In this document: positions 27,065 to 36,589 of the stretch, one piece after another
How positions within the stretch are numbered: the stretch's first letter is position 1
Layout of the letters: each line of letters begins with the position of its first letter
Assembly: GCA_964291485.2 (NCBI GenBank)
Contig: OZ220224.1
Location: 3,534,001-3,598,000, forward strand
Length of the DNA stretch: 64,000 nucleotides
Source: Kistimonas sp964291485
Lineage (GTDB): Bacteria > Pseudomonadota > Gammaproteobacteria > Pseudomonadales > Endozoicomonadaceae
Direction: 5' to 3'
Translations under genes and position numbers: made by a program
The notes under the pieces: model-generated
Told to the model about the DNA's origin: nothing
The model's input: the letters and a program-made list of their open reading frames with translations, nothing else
Databases searched by the model: none

Positions 27065-29428
27065 ATGCCATCATCAATCCATGAATATAAAACTGACACT
27101 TCGTCAATTACTAGACTTCATTTTTTTCTTTTATCTTCAGCCTTATCTTTAACCTTCACTGCAGAAGCGAATGTATTACATAAGCCTGCTCCATATAATG
27201 CGAACTCCTACGGACAGAAGACAGAGTATGGCCATAATTTAGAAGAAAAATTAAACAGTTTGCAGACCTATCAAGAGCACCCAAATACATTCAAAAATAT
27301 TGTATACATCAACTCAAAAGCTGAGTTATCACAAAGTCAAGAGCAAGAAATCCAAAATGCGCTATCACGTGGCTATATCGCGATTATAGATAACACCACA
27401 AATCACAATAAAGCAACAATCCGATCACTCAGCGCAAAACTGGGAGGTATAGGCTTTGAAAGCCCTATTATCATGATAAAAAAAAATCAGGATGGCCACC
27501 CTGAATATAAAGAACTGGCGCTGCACTCACCATATTTAATACCGCATAAAATTCACCGGTCCCATGAACATCTAGACCATAAAAAACTGACAGATGAAAC
27601 ATTGACAATGTTACAGGCTTGGCAGAAAAAACCATTACAATATCGAGCCAAAGAACGCGACAACCAATACCGACCAGAAGTGTCGATTCCTGTAGAGTTA
27701 CGATATATAGGATTTCCCTGTATGGTTGGCGCCACATTCAGTGGCAATGGGACAACAGGAGATTGGAGCTGGGATGATGAATTGATTGATGCCTGTAATA
27801 ATAATGCGAGCGTCTCACTTTTCTACACAGTCGACCTGATACGCTCCATAGCATCAACGGCTGGCGGTGCTGATGATGCAAAATACATTCGTATAACAGT
27901 TGATCCATCCTCAAATGGAGGAGCTGGCTGGCACCTGATAGACGAGCCTAGTCATAAGCACACTTGGTTTCAAAGCTGGGCCAACAGGGAAACATGGTTT
28001 GGCCCAATAGCAGATAGTTACTATGTCACCATTCAATCAAATGATCCTGATGTACATTTATACAACACCATACCCAGCAACCATCCAAAAGAATCACAAA
28101 TTATGCATACCATTGGCTTGCAAGTCGGTGTAAGTGGTGGTCCAAGTTTATTAAACCCCGCAAACATGGGAGGAAATAACCCCATCGGCTTCTCTGGCCT
28201 TAATATGGGTTTATCATTCACTTATACCAGTGAACGAGCGATCAGCTACAATAATCATGAATACGAATTAATCAACCTCTCTAGAGCAGGCAACACAGAC
28301 AAAGCTGCCTGGATATGGAGCCGTGAATTCGGTAAGTACGCTCAACACTGGCGAACAAACCGCACCTGTGAACTCTGGTGTCAGGACTGGTTTTATGATG
28401 ATGTTGCATTTTCAGCCGCATCCTATTCCAGTTTTACGCCCGGATTTTCAGCAACTTTTCAGGTTCCAGCTGCAAAAGACAATATTTCTACCATTGAATT
28501 TGAAAGTGCAATCAAACCCGTTGCACTAGGTGGCAGAGTGCAATACGCTTTTTTATTTCAACACTACACACCATGGGGCTATAAAGGGACAAAATATAGC
28601 TTCAAACAAAATCTGGAGATAAACTGGGGCGCAACTTTCTTTAATGCAGAAATTCCTGTTTCAATTGAAGCCTATAAAGAAAATAGTAAAGATGGAATAT
28701 GCCTGGAAGTCATTGACAGCAAAACAGAGGCCGGTAGCAAAGTTGGCATTGGTGATTGTCATTTCAAACAAAATCAAATCTGGGGTATGGATTCAGAATT
28801 TCGTTATAAATCTTTTCTTGCTCAAGATCGCTGCTTAACACGAAAAGGTCACGATACATTAACTATTCAACCTTGTACCCATGCAGCCAACCAAAAATGG
28901 GAATGGAACAATGAGCACATCGTCAATAATCTTGGAGGTGCATTAACTATAAATAATGAAGGCCACGTTATCGCCTGCCCACATACAGAAACTCCGACAG
29001 AATGGCGCAACTTTATCCGCAAACCTGACATCTCCGGCACTATGACCGTTTCTGCACTAGCCGTGACAACAGACCAAGAAAAATTACAGGCCGCCCCACC
29101 CAAAGAAAACCTCTCCCCCTCCTCTCCCTCAGAGGCTTTGGAAGCTACAACGGATCCGCATAATAATTCCGCGAACAGTCAGCTAAATCATGAAACTCCG
29201 GTAGATAACAACACGAATGAATACCTGCTTGAGACTTGGTTAGATAAAGATGAAGCCAGTACAAGTATCACGGCGAACTCCCCTATTGCTGAAGATATCG
29301 CCGCCATTGAGGAGGCAAGTTATGATGCACAAGACGATAGCTACCAAGATGGCGTCACAAGTCCAAATGACAACACAATCCCCCCATCTCTTCCTATGCT
29401 GATAAAGCAGACGAATGACGATGATTAG
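27065..29428 (+). CDS. VCC-like pore-forming toxin, paralog D, with acidic C-terminal tail
   Basis: A 787-residue paralog with a signal peptide (about 1-36, ending 'TAEA'), pro-domain ('NIVYINSKAELSQSQEQEI'), cytolysin core with C219/C244 and 'DAKYIRITVDPSSNGGAGW', a short Gly/Asn-rich stem of about 40 residues, the C435-E-L-W-C439 pair and 'VALGGRVQYAFLFQHY', then a ricin-like trefoil. Unlike paralog C it continues about 115 residues past the lectin as a polar, acidic, Pro/Ser/Asn-rich tail. The tail could be a linker, a secretion or retention signal, or a spacer. It is the last of the four, starting 99 bases after toxin C, so C and D may share a transcript. valS follows after 218 bases. Confidence 0.84.
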   Translation: MPSSIHEYKTDTSSITRLHFFLLSSALSLTFTAEANVLHKPAPYNANSYGQKTEYGHNLEEKLNSLQTYQEHPNTFKNIVYINSKAELSQSQEQEIQNALSRGYIAIIDNTTNHNKATIRSLSAKLGGIGFESPIIMIKKNQDGHPEYKELALHSPYLIPHKIHRSHEHLDHKKLTDETLTMLQAWQKKPLQYRAKERDNQYRPEVSIPVELRYIGFPCMVGATFSGNGTTGDWSWDDELIDACNNNASVSLFYTVDLIRSIASTAGGADDAKYIRITVDPSSNGGAGWHLIDEPSHKHTWFQSWANRETWFGPIADSYYVTIQSNDPDVHLYNTIPSNHPKESQIMHTIGLQVGVSGGPSLLNPANMGGNNPIGFSGLNMGLSFTYTSERAISYNNHEYELINLSRAGNTDKAAWIWSREFGKYAQHWRTNRTCELWCQDWFYDDVAFSAASYSSFTPGFSATFQVPAAKDNISTIEFESAIKPVALGGRVQYAFLFQHYTPWGYKGTKYSFKQNLEINWGATFFNAEIPVSIEAYKENSKDGICLEVIDSKTEAGSKVGIGDCHFKQNQIWGMDSEFRYKSFLAQDRCLTRKGHDTLTIQPCTHAANQKWEWNNEHIVNNLGGALTINNEGHVIACPHTETPTEWRNFIRKPDISGTMTVSALAVTTDQEKLQAAPPKENLSPSSPSEALEATTDPHNNSANSQLNHETPVDNNTNEYLLETWLDKDEASTSITANSPIAEDIAAIEEASYDAQDDSYQDGVTSPNDNTIPPSLPMLIKQTNDDD

Positions 29429-29600
29429 CTTTTTTCTTGAGTGACCTCACAGAATCCTTTCATATTCCATGCAATGGATTGCCATCGTCTTCATTATGGA
29501 TAATGTTATTCACCAAAGTCTGCCGTCACTACTATTCGGGCACGATTTCAATATTCCTGCCCTGTCGACATAAAGGCATGATAAAGTATGATACGCCGCA

Positions 29601-29606
29601 TATAAT
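29601..29606 (+). promoter_or_regulatory. possible -10 element for valS
   Basis: A perfect TATAAT lies 40 bases before the valS start. No good -35 hexamer sits at the standard distance (the sequence there is ATGATA). Its own promoter would be needed because the toxin cluster separates valS from the pepA-holC unit. Confidence 0.35.
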
Positions 29607-29646
29607 CTCATCCTTTTAACCTCCGACAGGCAGTTTTATCCCCGCT

Positions 29647-32502
29647 ATGGAGAAGACCTACAACCCCCACGCCATTGAGCGTTCCTGGTATCAGACTTGG
29701 GAAGACAACGGTTACTTCGCCCCGACCGGCGAAGGTCAACCCTACACCATCATGATTCCCCCGCCCAATGTGACCGGCAGCCTGCATATGGGCCACGCCT
29801 TCCAGGACTCCATCATGGACGCCCTGATCCGTTACCATCGCATGAAGGGCAACAACACCCTCTGGCAGGTGGGTACCGACCATGCCGGCATAGCCACCCA
29901 GATGCTGGTCGAGCGCAAACTGACCGCCGAAACCGGCCAGAGCCGCCACGACCTAGGGCGTGAGCAATTTCTGGATAAAGTCTGGGAATGGAAGAATGAA
30001 TCCGGCGGCACCATTACCCGCCAGCTGCGTCGTCTTGGTGCCTCGGTCGACTGGGCAACCGAGCGCTTCACCATGGATGACGGTTTCTACAAGGCAGTGC
30101 AGGAAGTCTTTATCCGACTGCACGAAGACGGCCTGATCTACCGCGGCAAACGACTGGTCAACTGGGATCCCAAACTGCATACCGCCATCTCTGACCTTGA
30201 AGTCGAAAATAAAGACGTCAAAGGCCATATGTGGCACCTGCGCTATCCGCTGGCCGATGGTGAAACCACCAGCGAAGGGAAAGACTACATTGTTGTCGCT
30301 ACCACCCGTCCTGAAACCATGCTGGGTGATACCGGCGTTGCCGTAAATCCGGAAGATCCTCGCTACAAGATGCTGATCGGCAAGGAGATCATCCTGCCAC
30401 TGGTTAACCGCCGTATTCCGATCGTAGGCGATGAACACGCCGACATGGAAAAAGGCACCGGCTGCGTGAAAATCACGCCTGCCCACGACTTCAACGACTA
30501 CGAAGTCGGTAAGCGCTGCAACCTGCCCATGATCAACGTGATGACGCTCAACGGCGACATCTGCGATAAGGCAGACGCCTTCAACATGGACGGCACGCCA
30601 AACGACAGCATCGACACCTTCATCCCTGAAGCGTACCGGGGCATGGAGCGCTTTGAAGCCCGTAAACAGATTCTGGCTGACCTGGAAGCTATCGGCTTGC
30701 GGGACGACACCAAGGACCATGACCTGACCGTTCCCTATGGCGACCGCTCTGGCGTCATCATTGAGCCGCTGCTGACTGATCAATGGTTTGTACGGGCTAA
30801 GCCTCTGGCAGAACCTGCGATCAAGGCCGTTGAAGACGGTGATATCCAGTTCGTTCCCAGGCAGTACGAAAACATGTACTACGCCTGGATGCGTGACATC
30901 CAGGACTGGTGTATCTCCCGTCAGCTCTGGTGGGGCCACCGTATTCCTGCCTGGTATGACGAGAAGGGCAATGTCTATGTCGGCCACAATGAAGCCGAGA
31001 TCCGCGACAAGCATCAACTGTCTGCGGACATCGCGCTGCGCCAGGACGACGACGTACTCGACACCTGGTTCTCTTCAGCGCTCTGGACCTTCGGCACCCT
31101 TGGCTGGCCCGAGGCAACAGAACGCCTGAAGACTTTCCACCCGACAGACGTTTTGGTCACCGGCTTTGACATCATCTTCTTCTGGGTTGCCCGGATGATC
31201 ATGATGACCCTGCACTTCATGAAAGATGAAGACGGCAAGTCCCAGGTACCGTTCAAATACGTTTACGTACACGGACTGGTCCGTGATCAGGAAGGCCAGA
31301 AAATGTCCAAGTCCAAGGGTAACGTACTCGACCCGCTGGACCTGATTGACGGCATTGAACTGGAAACCCTCGTTGAAAAGCGTACGGGCAACATGATGCA
31401 GCCCCAGCTGGCCGCCAAGATTGAGAAGCAGACCCGCAAGCATTTCCCGGAAGGTATCGCCGCCTTCGGAACCGACGCCCTGCGCTACACCTTCTACTCC
31501 CTGGCCTCCACCGGACGTGACATCAAGTTCGACATGGGCCGGATCGAAGGTTACCGGAACTTCTGCAACAAGATCTGGAACGCTACCCGGTATGTCCTGA
31601 TGAATACCGAAGGTGAAGACTGTGGCCAGAAGGGTGGCGAGGTGGAATTGAGCCTTGCGGATCGCTGGATCATCTCCCGCTTGCAGCAAACAGAAAAGAC
31701 CGTTGCCGAAGCGATCGAGTCTTTCCGTCTGGATCACGCCTCCCAGGCATTGTACGAGTTTGTCTGGAACGAGTACTGTGACTGGTACCTAGAACTGTCC
31801 AAGCCGGTACTGTGGGATGACAGTGCCTCTGACTCACGTAAGCGCGGCACCCGTCGCACACTGGTTCGAGTGCTGGAAACCATTCTCCGCATGGCGCACC
31901 CCTTCATGCCTTACATCACGGAAGAAATCTGGCAGAAAGTGAAGACATTGGCGGGTCAGGATGGTGACACCATTATGTTGCAGGCATTCCCCAAACCTGA
32001 TGAAGCCATGATTGATCCGCAGGCTGACCGGGATATTGAATGGCTCAAGGGTGTGATTGACGGCATCCGTAATATCCGTGGTGAAATGAACATCGCACCG
32101 GGTAAAGCATTGGATGTTCTGTTGAGAAACTGTACCGGGGAAGACAAGGCACGGTTGGCAGAAAACCATTCTTATCTCAAGAAACTGGCCAAACTGAGCG
32201 ACATTCGTACACTCGACGCTTCAGAAATCGCCCCCATGTCCGCGACCCAGCTGGTAGGTACGATGGAAGTTCTGGTGCCGATGGCTGACCTGATTGACAA
32301 GGAAGCAGAGCTGGCGCGTCTGACCAAGGAAGTGGATCGCCTACAGAAAGAAGCTTCTCGACTGGCTGGCAAGCTCGGCAATGAAAAATTTGTCAGCAAA
32401 GCGCCTGCCGATGTGGTTGAGAAGGAAAAGGCCAAAATGGCAGAAGCTGAATCAGCCAAGGCGAAGCTGGAAGAACAAATGGAAACAATCAGACAGCTAT
32501 AA
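29647..32502 (+). CDS. valS: valine--tRNA ligase
   Basis: A 951-residue class I synthetase of normal length that charges tRNA-Val with valine. Visible marks are the HIGH-type motif H47-M-G-H50 after 'PPPNVTGSL', the editing-domain region around residues 200-340 ('TTRPETMLGDTGVAVNPED', which removes mischarged threonine), K552-M-S-K-S556, and a C-terminal coiled coil rich in Lys and Glu (about 880-950). Base composition returns to the housekeeping level: 33 of 60 G+C in the line at 30241, against 21 of 60 in the toxin line at 26101. In relatives it directly follows holC and the small acidic gene. Confidence 0.97.
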   Translation: MEKTYNPHAIERSWYQTWEDNGYFAPTGEGQPYTIMIPPPNVTGSLHMGHAFQDSIMDALIRYHRMKGNNTLWQVGTDHAGIATQMLVERKLTAETGQSRHDLGREQFLDKVWEWKNESGGTITRQLRRLGASVDWATERFTMDDGFYKAVQEVFIRLHEDGLIYRGKRLVNWDPKLHTAISDLEVENKDVKGHMWHLRYPLADGETTSEGKDYIVVATTRPETMLGDTGVAVNPEDPRYKMLIGKEIILPLVNRRIPIVGDEHADMEKGTGCVKITPAHDFNDYEVGKRCNLPMINVMTLNGDICDKADAFNMDGTPNDSIDTFIPEAYRGMERFEARKQILADLEAIGLRDDTKDHDLTVPYGDRSGVIIEPLLTDQWFVRAKPLAEPAIKAVEDGDIQFVPRQYENMYYAWMRDIQDWCISRQLWWGHRIPAWYDEKGNVYVGHNEAEIRDKHQLSADIALRQDDDVLDTWFSSALWTFGTLGWPEATERLKTFHPTDVLVTGFDIIFFWVARMIMMTLHFMKDEDGKSQVPFKYVYVHGLVRDQEGQKMSKSKGNVLDPLDLIDGIELETLVEKRTGNMMQPQLAAKIEKQTRKHFPEGIAAFGTDALRYTFYSLASTGRDIKFDMGRIEGYRNFCNKIWNATRYVLMNTEGEDCGQKGGEVELSLADRWIISRLQQTEKTVAEAIESFRLDHASQALYEFVWNEYCDWYLELSKPVLWDDSASDSRKRGTRRTLVRVLETILRMAHPFMPYITEEIWQKVKTLAGQDGDTIMLQAFPKPDEAMIDPQADRDIEWLKGVIDGIRNIRGEMNIAPGKALDVLLRNCTGEDKARLAENHSYLKKLAKLSDIRTLDASEIAPMSATQLVGTMEVLVPMADLIDKEAELARLTKEVDRLQKEASRLAGKLGNEKFVSKAPADVVEKEKAKMAEAESAKAKLEEQMETIRQL

Positions 32503-34069
32503 TCAAGCGAGTCAATATGTGCATCAAGTAAACTCTTGATGCACATTCATATTGTTCAGCAATACTCCACTGTGGCAGCAATCAACAAGCATACGATAAC
32601 AGTGGACAACATCTCCTCAAAATAAAATGTATTTATTTCACCAATAGTTTATTATATTGACTCTCGATTTCATCCCCCTCCCCTACCAAAAAGTCTTTCC
32701 ATGACATTCTCTTCAATCCTTACAAAAAAATCTTTTTTTAAACAGCATAAACTAATATCACCCTCCCCTATATTTAGCCCAAAAAAATCAGAGAACAATA
32801 TGAGTTATTGACCATTCTAATTCAATCAAAGATAGAGAATCCAAAAACGAAACCCATTTTTTCAACTTTTTACACAACTATTTAAGAAACATATACAAAA
32901 TACCCAATACCAAATCATCAACAGCCTTAGATCACATCACTAACATAATCAGAAATCTTATTAGCAACATCATTGATTGCTCAATCAATTTACATTATTT
33001 CTAAAGAAGAACATCAACAACCAAGCATCCAGCATCCAACATCAACTCACCACAACACTCACCAGCACTCGAGAATTTAGCATAATTCTCCTAAAATGCT
33101 ATATCGCCCCGCATTGGAAAAACACCTGCAACGTATTTTCTACGACATAGGCTTGAAATAAAGCATTGGATTAATAGTTACTCCCTGACGCTTAATCAGC
33201 GTAAACACTAACATACCTCCTTGCTCACTATTCATAACCCTTAAAATAATGAAACCAGCAGTTGATCAACAGAAACTCCCCTAAAATAGAGGCTTTTAGT
33301 ATTTAATAGTTAATCCTTGCATTAATCAGATAAACCCTTTCAAAATCATATAATATTTTTTAGAGCACCTACCTTCTACATTATTTAAAGTTCCAATATT
33401 TCAATATTTCAATAGCTTAAAATAACACCATTAACAACTCTATAATTCACCATATAAATTCACACCTCTTCTCTCACCTAACAACAACTAAATCGGAAGA
33501 AAAGATATCATACTTTATTTGACAATAACTTTTCATAATTATGATCATTAATGCTTGCAACTTTATTCTCGATTATAAGGCATGTATAAGTTAGCATTTC
33601 CACACAAAAATATCGCCTACAGACTGACAAATAATTTCACCATAAATTTTAATCATACCTGTATATTTCGCATACCTGTTCAATACCTCTACCTCTTCTC
33701 AAAAAAGCATCTTTTACATCAAGCACTAATCGCACGCTTTTCTATTCACATCATAAAACTTGCTTTAATTTCCCAGATATGAGAACAACCGTACATTAAC
33801 CGAATGTCGGCGTCACACTGACGTTTGTATATAAAAGCCATTATTTAACGGGCGTCTTTGAAGCGGAAGACTATCCTTGTATAACCTTGGAGTTGTCCAC
33901 GGTTAAACGTAAATTAATAGGCTCTCCTGCAGCATTTTGAGAGAAACCCATGACTATCACTAACCAAACAGTACTGTATGAATGGCAACAGTAAATCATG
34001 ACAGCGTAATAAAACAGGTACTTTAATATATTACCTCTGATGGCCATGACTAAAGACAGGTAGAACTCA
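32503..34069. other. 1.57 kb AT-rich region without a supportable gene
   Basis: This long gap between valS and olsB is very AT-rich on both strands and dense in stop codons. It starts with the hairpin listed below. Around 33000-33070 there is simple CA/ATC-rich sequence. A 22-codon frame at 33096-33161 and longer frames at 33582-33782 and on the minus strand at 33871-34161 lack convincing coding features. I see no insertion-sequence ends, tRNA or CRISPR repeats. It may be decayed accessory DNA or a large regulatory region for the acyltransferase. Confidence 0.5.
32517..32546. terminator. hairpin after valS
   Basis: A perfect 12-base inverted repeat (ATGTGCATCAAG / CTTGATGCACAT) with a 6-base loop, 14 bases after the valS stop. 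There is no T-run on either side, so it may be a Rho-assisted terminator or an mRNA-stabilising hairpin. Confidence 0.5.
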
Positions 34070-34831
34070 ATGCCGACGACAGTCAGAAAAAGCAGAAACT
34101 GCAATAATACACCCTTTGAAGCCCGTATGGCTGTCACTCGTGATGACATGGAAGCCATCATGAAGCTACGGCACAGTGTTTTTAATCAGACCTTTGGCGC
34201 ACGATTCTCTCATTGTGAAAACGGTATGGACTACGATAGTTTTGACCCCCTTTGTCGTCATCTTATTGTGAAAGATCAGAGTAACAATCAGACCGTAGCA
34301 ACAACGCGCCTGCTGACCGAGGAAAAAGCTCAGTTAATTGGTTCGTTTTACAGTGAAAGTGAGTTTAGCTTACCGGGTCTGAAAGAATTACCTGACCCCA
34401 TTCTTGAACTGGGGAGAGTCTGTATTCATGAAGATTACCGCAACAGAAGCGCGATTCTAAGCCTTTGGCAGGCGCTTTCCAAGGTACTGACAACAACAGA
34501 TACCGAGGTTCGGTTTCTCATTGGCTGTGCCAGCATTAGTATGGATGACGGAGGCATTCAGGCCGAAGCAATTATGCGCATACTTCGTGCAAACTATATT
34601 GACACCAGCCGCATCAAGGCAACGCCTCTTGTACCATTACCGCAAGTCGATCTGCCTGACAATGTCGTCACCTGTATACCGCCCTTTCTCAAGTTTTGTC
34701 TTCGTTTGGGTGCTAAAGTCTGCGGCGAACCGAGTTGGGATCGAGATTTTGGTGTCGCTGATGTATTTACTCTTTTGGACCTGCATGAACTTAATCGGGA
34801 AACGCATCGCTATGTCAACAGATTTCTCTGA
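34070..34831 (+). CDS. olsB: OlsB-like GNAT N-acyltransferase
   Basis: A 253-residue protein with the ornithine-acyltransferase signature: 'MKLRHSVFNQTFGA', then 'MDYDSFDPLCRHLIVKD' and 'LELGRVCIHEDYRN', the acyl-donor-binding GNAT core. OlsB attaches a 3-hydroxyacyl chain from acyl-carrier protein to ornithine, the first step of ornithine lipid synthesis at the inner membrane. The related autoinducer synthases and exosortase-linked acyltransferases share the fold and are alternatives. No olsA partner is adjacent. AGGTAG precedes the ATG. It sits after the 1.57 kb AT-rich gap and converges on fumarase. Confidence 0.75.
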   Translation: MPTTVRKSRNCNNTPFEARMAVTRDDMEAIMKLRHSVFNQTFGARFSHCENGMDYDSFDPLCRHLIVKDQSNNQTVATTRLLTEEKAQLIGSFYSESEFSLPGLKELPDPILELGRVCIHEDYRNRSAILSLWQALSKVLTTTDTEVRFLIGCASISMDDGGIQAEAIMRILRANYIDTSRIKATPLVPLPQVDLPDNVVTCIPPFLKFCLRLGAKVCGEPSWDRDFGVADVFTLLDLHELNRETHRYVNRFL

Positions 34832-34848
34832 AAAGGGAGACATTAACT

Positions 34849-34880
34849 AAAGAAAGGGGGAATATCCTCCCCCTTTCTTT
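34849..34880. terminator. bidirectional terminator between olsB and fumarase
   Basis: A 12-base perfect stem (AAAGAAAGGGGG / CCCCCTTTCTTT) with an 8-base loop, lying between two convergent genes. The A/T-rich outer arms give a T-rich 3' side in both directions. Confidence 0.8.
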
Positions 34881-34890
34881 GGTGACTCGA

Positions 34891-36411
34891 TTAGCGAATC
34901 TTCACCGGTTCAAACTGTGCAATTTTGGTACGCCACTCTTCTGGCCCCGTCTGGTGAACAGACGTCCCCTTGCTATCAACAGCCACCGTTACGGGCATAT
35001 CTTCTATATCAAATTCATAAATCGCTTCCATGCCAAGATCATCAAAGGCTACAACCTTTGCCTGCTTAACAGCCTGGGCAACCAGGTAGGCCGCACCTCC
35101 GACCGCCATCAGATACACCGCTTGATTATCACGAATGGCTTCAATGGCAGCAGGACCACGCTCTGCCTTACCAATCATCCCGATCAATCCCGTTTGCTCA
35201 AGCATGGTGCGGGTAAACTTATCCATTCGGGTTGACGTCGTTGGACCGGCTGGACCAACCACTTCATCACGCACAGGGTCAACAGGCCCAACGTAATAGA
35301 TAAACCGGTTTTTCAAGTCAACAGGCAGTGTTTCGCCTCTGGACAGCATATCCACCATACGCTTGTGTGCAGCATCACGACCAGTAAGCATTTTACCGGA
35401 AAGCAGCACCGTTTCACCTGGCTGCCAATCACGGATATCTTCTGCGGTGACAGTATCAAGATTGACTCGGCGGACACTATCCCCAACTTCCCAGGTAATA
35501 TCGGGATAATCATCCATGGAAGGTGGCGTCAATACAGCAGGGCCGGAACCATCCAGAGTGAAATGTGCATGCCGGGTAGCCGCACAATTTGGAATCATGG
35601 CCACCGGCTTGGACGCTGCATGGGTTGGGTAATCCATAATTTTGATATCAAGCACGGTCGTTAGCCCCCCTAATCCCTGCGCCCCAATACCCAGTTTGTT
35701 GACCGCCTCGAAGATCTCCAGACGAAGTTCTTCAACTTTGCTTTGCGGACCGCGGTCACGGAGTTCATGAATATCAATAGGATCCATCAGAGACTGCTTT
35801 GCTAATACCGCCGCCTTTTCTGCGGTTCCTCCTATGCCGATACCTAACATACCAGGCGGACACCAGCCTGCGCCCATGGTAGGTACGGTCTTGACGACCC
35901 ATTCCACAATATCATCCGATGGATTCAACATTGCCAATTTAGACTTGTTCTCAGATCCCCCCCCCTTGGCAGCCACCTGGACATCCACCTTGTCACCAGG
36001 TACCAGGCTGGTGTGAATAACAGCCGGGGTATTATCTTTGGTGTTTTGTCTTTTACCCGCAGGATCCGCAAGGATTGAAGCACGAAGGACATTATCCGGG
36101 TGCGTATAAGCACGACGAACGCCTTCATTAACCAGGTCTTCTACCCCCAGCTTGGTATCAAATCGCACATCCATGCCTATTTTGAGGAAAACCGTCACAA
36201 TCCCGGTATCCTGACAAATAGGACGACGGCCTGTTGCACACATACGGGAATTAATCAGAATTTGAGCCATGGCATCCTTGGCGGCCTGAGACTGCTCTTT
36301 CTCATAGGCTTCATGAACAGCCTTGATAAAATCAACCGGATGGTAATAGGAAATGAACTGCAAAGCGTCGGCAATGCTCTGTATAAAATCTTCTTCTCGT
36401 ATAACAGTCAT
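34891..36411 (-). CDS. fumA: class I fumarate hydratase (4Fe-4S)
   Basis: A 506-residue enzyme that reversibly hydrates fumarate to malate in the citric acid cycle. It has the two-part class I layout: an N-terminal domain with 'ATGRRPICQDTGIVTVFLKIG' style sequence carrying a cluster cysteine and 'GGGSENKSKLAMLNPSDD', and a C-terminal domain with 'GPTTSTRMDKFTRTMLEQTG'. The frame runs to 36531, but ATG 36411 has an AGGAG ribosome binding site and the family N terminus. The 4Fe-4S cluster of such enzymes is sensitive to superoxide. Divergent from the ferredoxin-reductase gene. Confidence 0.93.
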   Translation of the reverse strand: MTVIREEDFIQSIADALQFISYYHPVDFIKAVHEAYEKEQSQAAKDAMAQILINSRMCATGRRPICQDTGIVTVFLKIGMDVRFDTKLGVEDLVNEGVRRAYTHPDNVLRASILADPAGKRQNTKDNTPAVIHTSLVPGDKVDVQVAAKGGGSENKSKLAMLNPSDDIVEWVVKTVPTMGAGWCPPGMLGIGIGGTAEKAAVLAKQSLMDPIDIHELRDRGPQSKVEELRLEIFEAVNKLGIGAQGLGGLTTVLDIKIMDYPTHAASKPVAMIPNCAATRHAHFTLDGSGPAVLTPPSMDDYPDITWEVGDSVRRVNLDTVTAEDIRDWQPGETVLLSGKMLTGRDAAHKRMVDMLSRGETLPVDLKNRFIYYVGPVDPVRDEVVGPAGPTTSTRMDKFTRTMLEQTGLIGMIGKAERGPAAIEAIRDNQAVYLMAVGGAAYLVAQAVKQAKVVAFDDLGMEAIYEFDIEDMPVTVAVDSKGTSVHQTGPEEWRTKIAQFEPVKIR

Positions 36412-36589
36412 CGATTTCCGGACTCCTTTGACTGGCGTATCCACTCGCCTTTCGACGAACAAATCCTTCGCCACGGCTGAACACGGTAATGCATTATTGT
36501 GAAGGTGTGATCGGAGTATACCACCATCCATAAGAAGAGGGATTCTTTGCCCGGGGCAACTCGGTTACACTCGAATAAGATCTAAACAG

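Noticed and set aside
29953..31017. A 354-codon minus-strand frame inside valS
   Set aside because: Shadow of a highly conserved gene caused by biased codon use.
33096..33161. A 22-codon frame (starting M-L-Y-R-P-A-L-E) in the AT-rich gap
   Set aside because: Looks slightly protein-like, perhaps a gene remnant, but too short to support.
33871..34161. A 96-codon minus-strand frame overlapping the olsB start
   Set aside because: It has hydrophobic stretches but overlaps the well-supported olsB N terminus and lacks a ribosome binding site.
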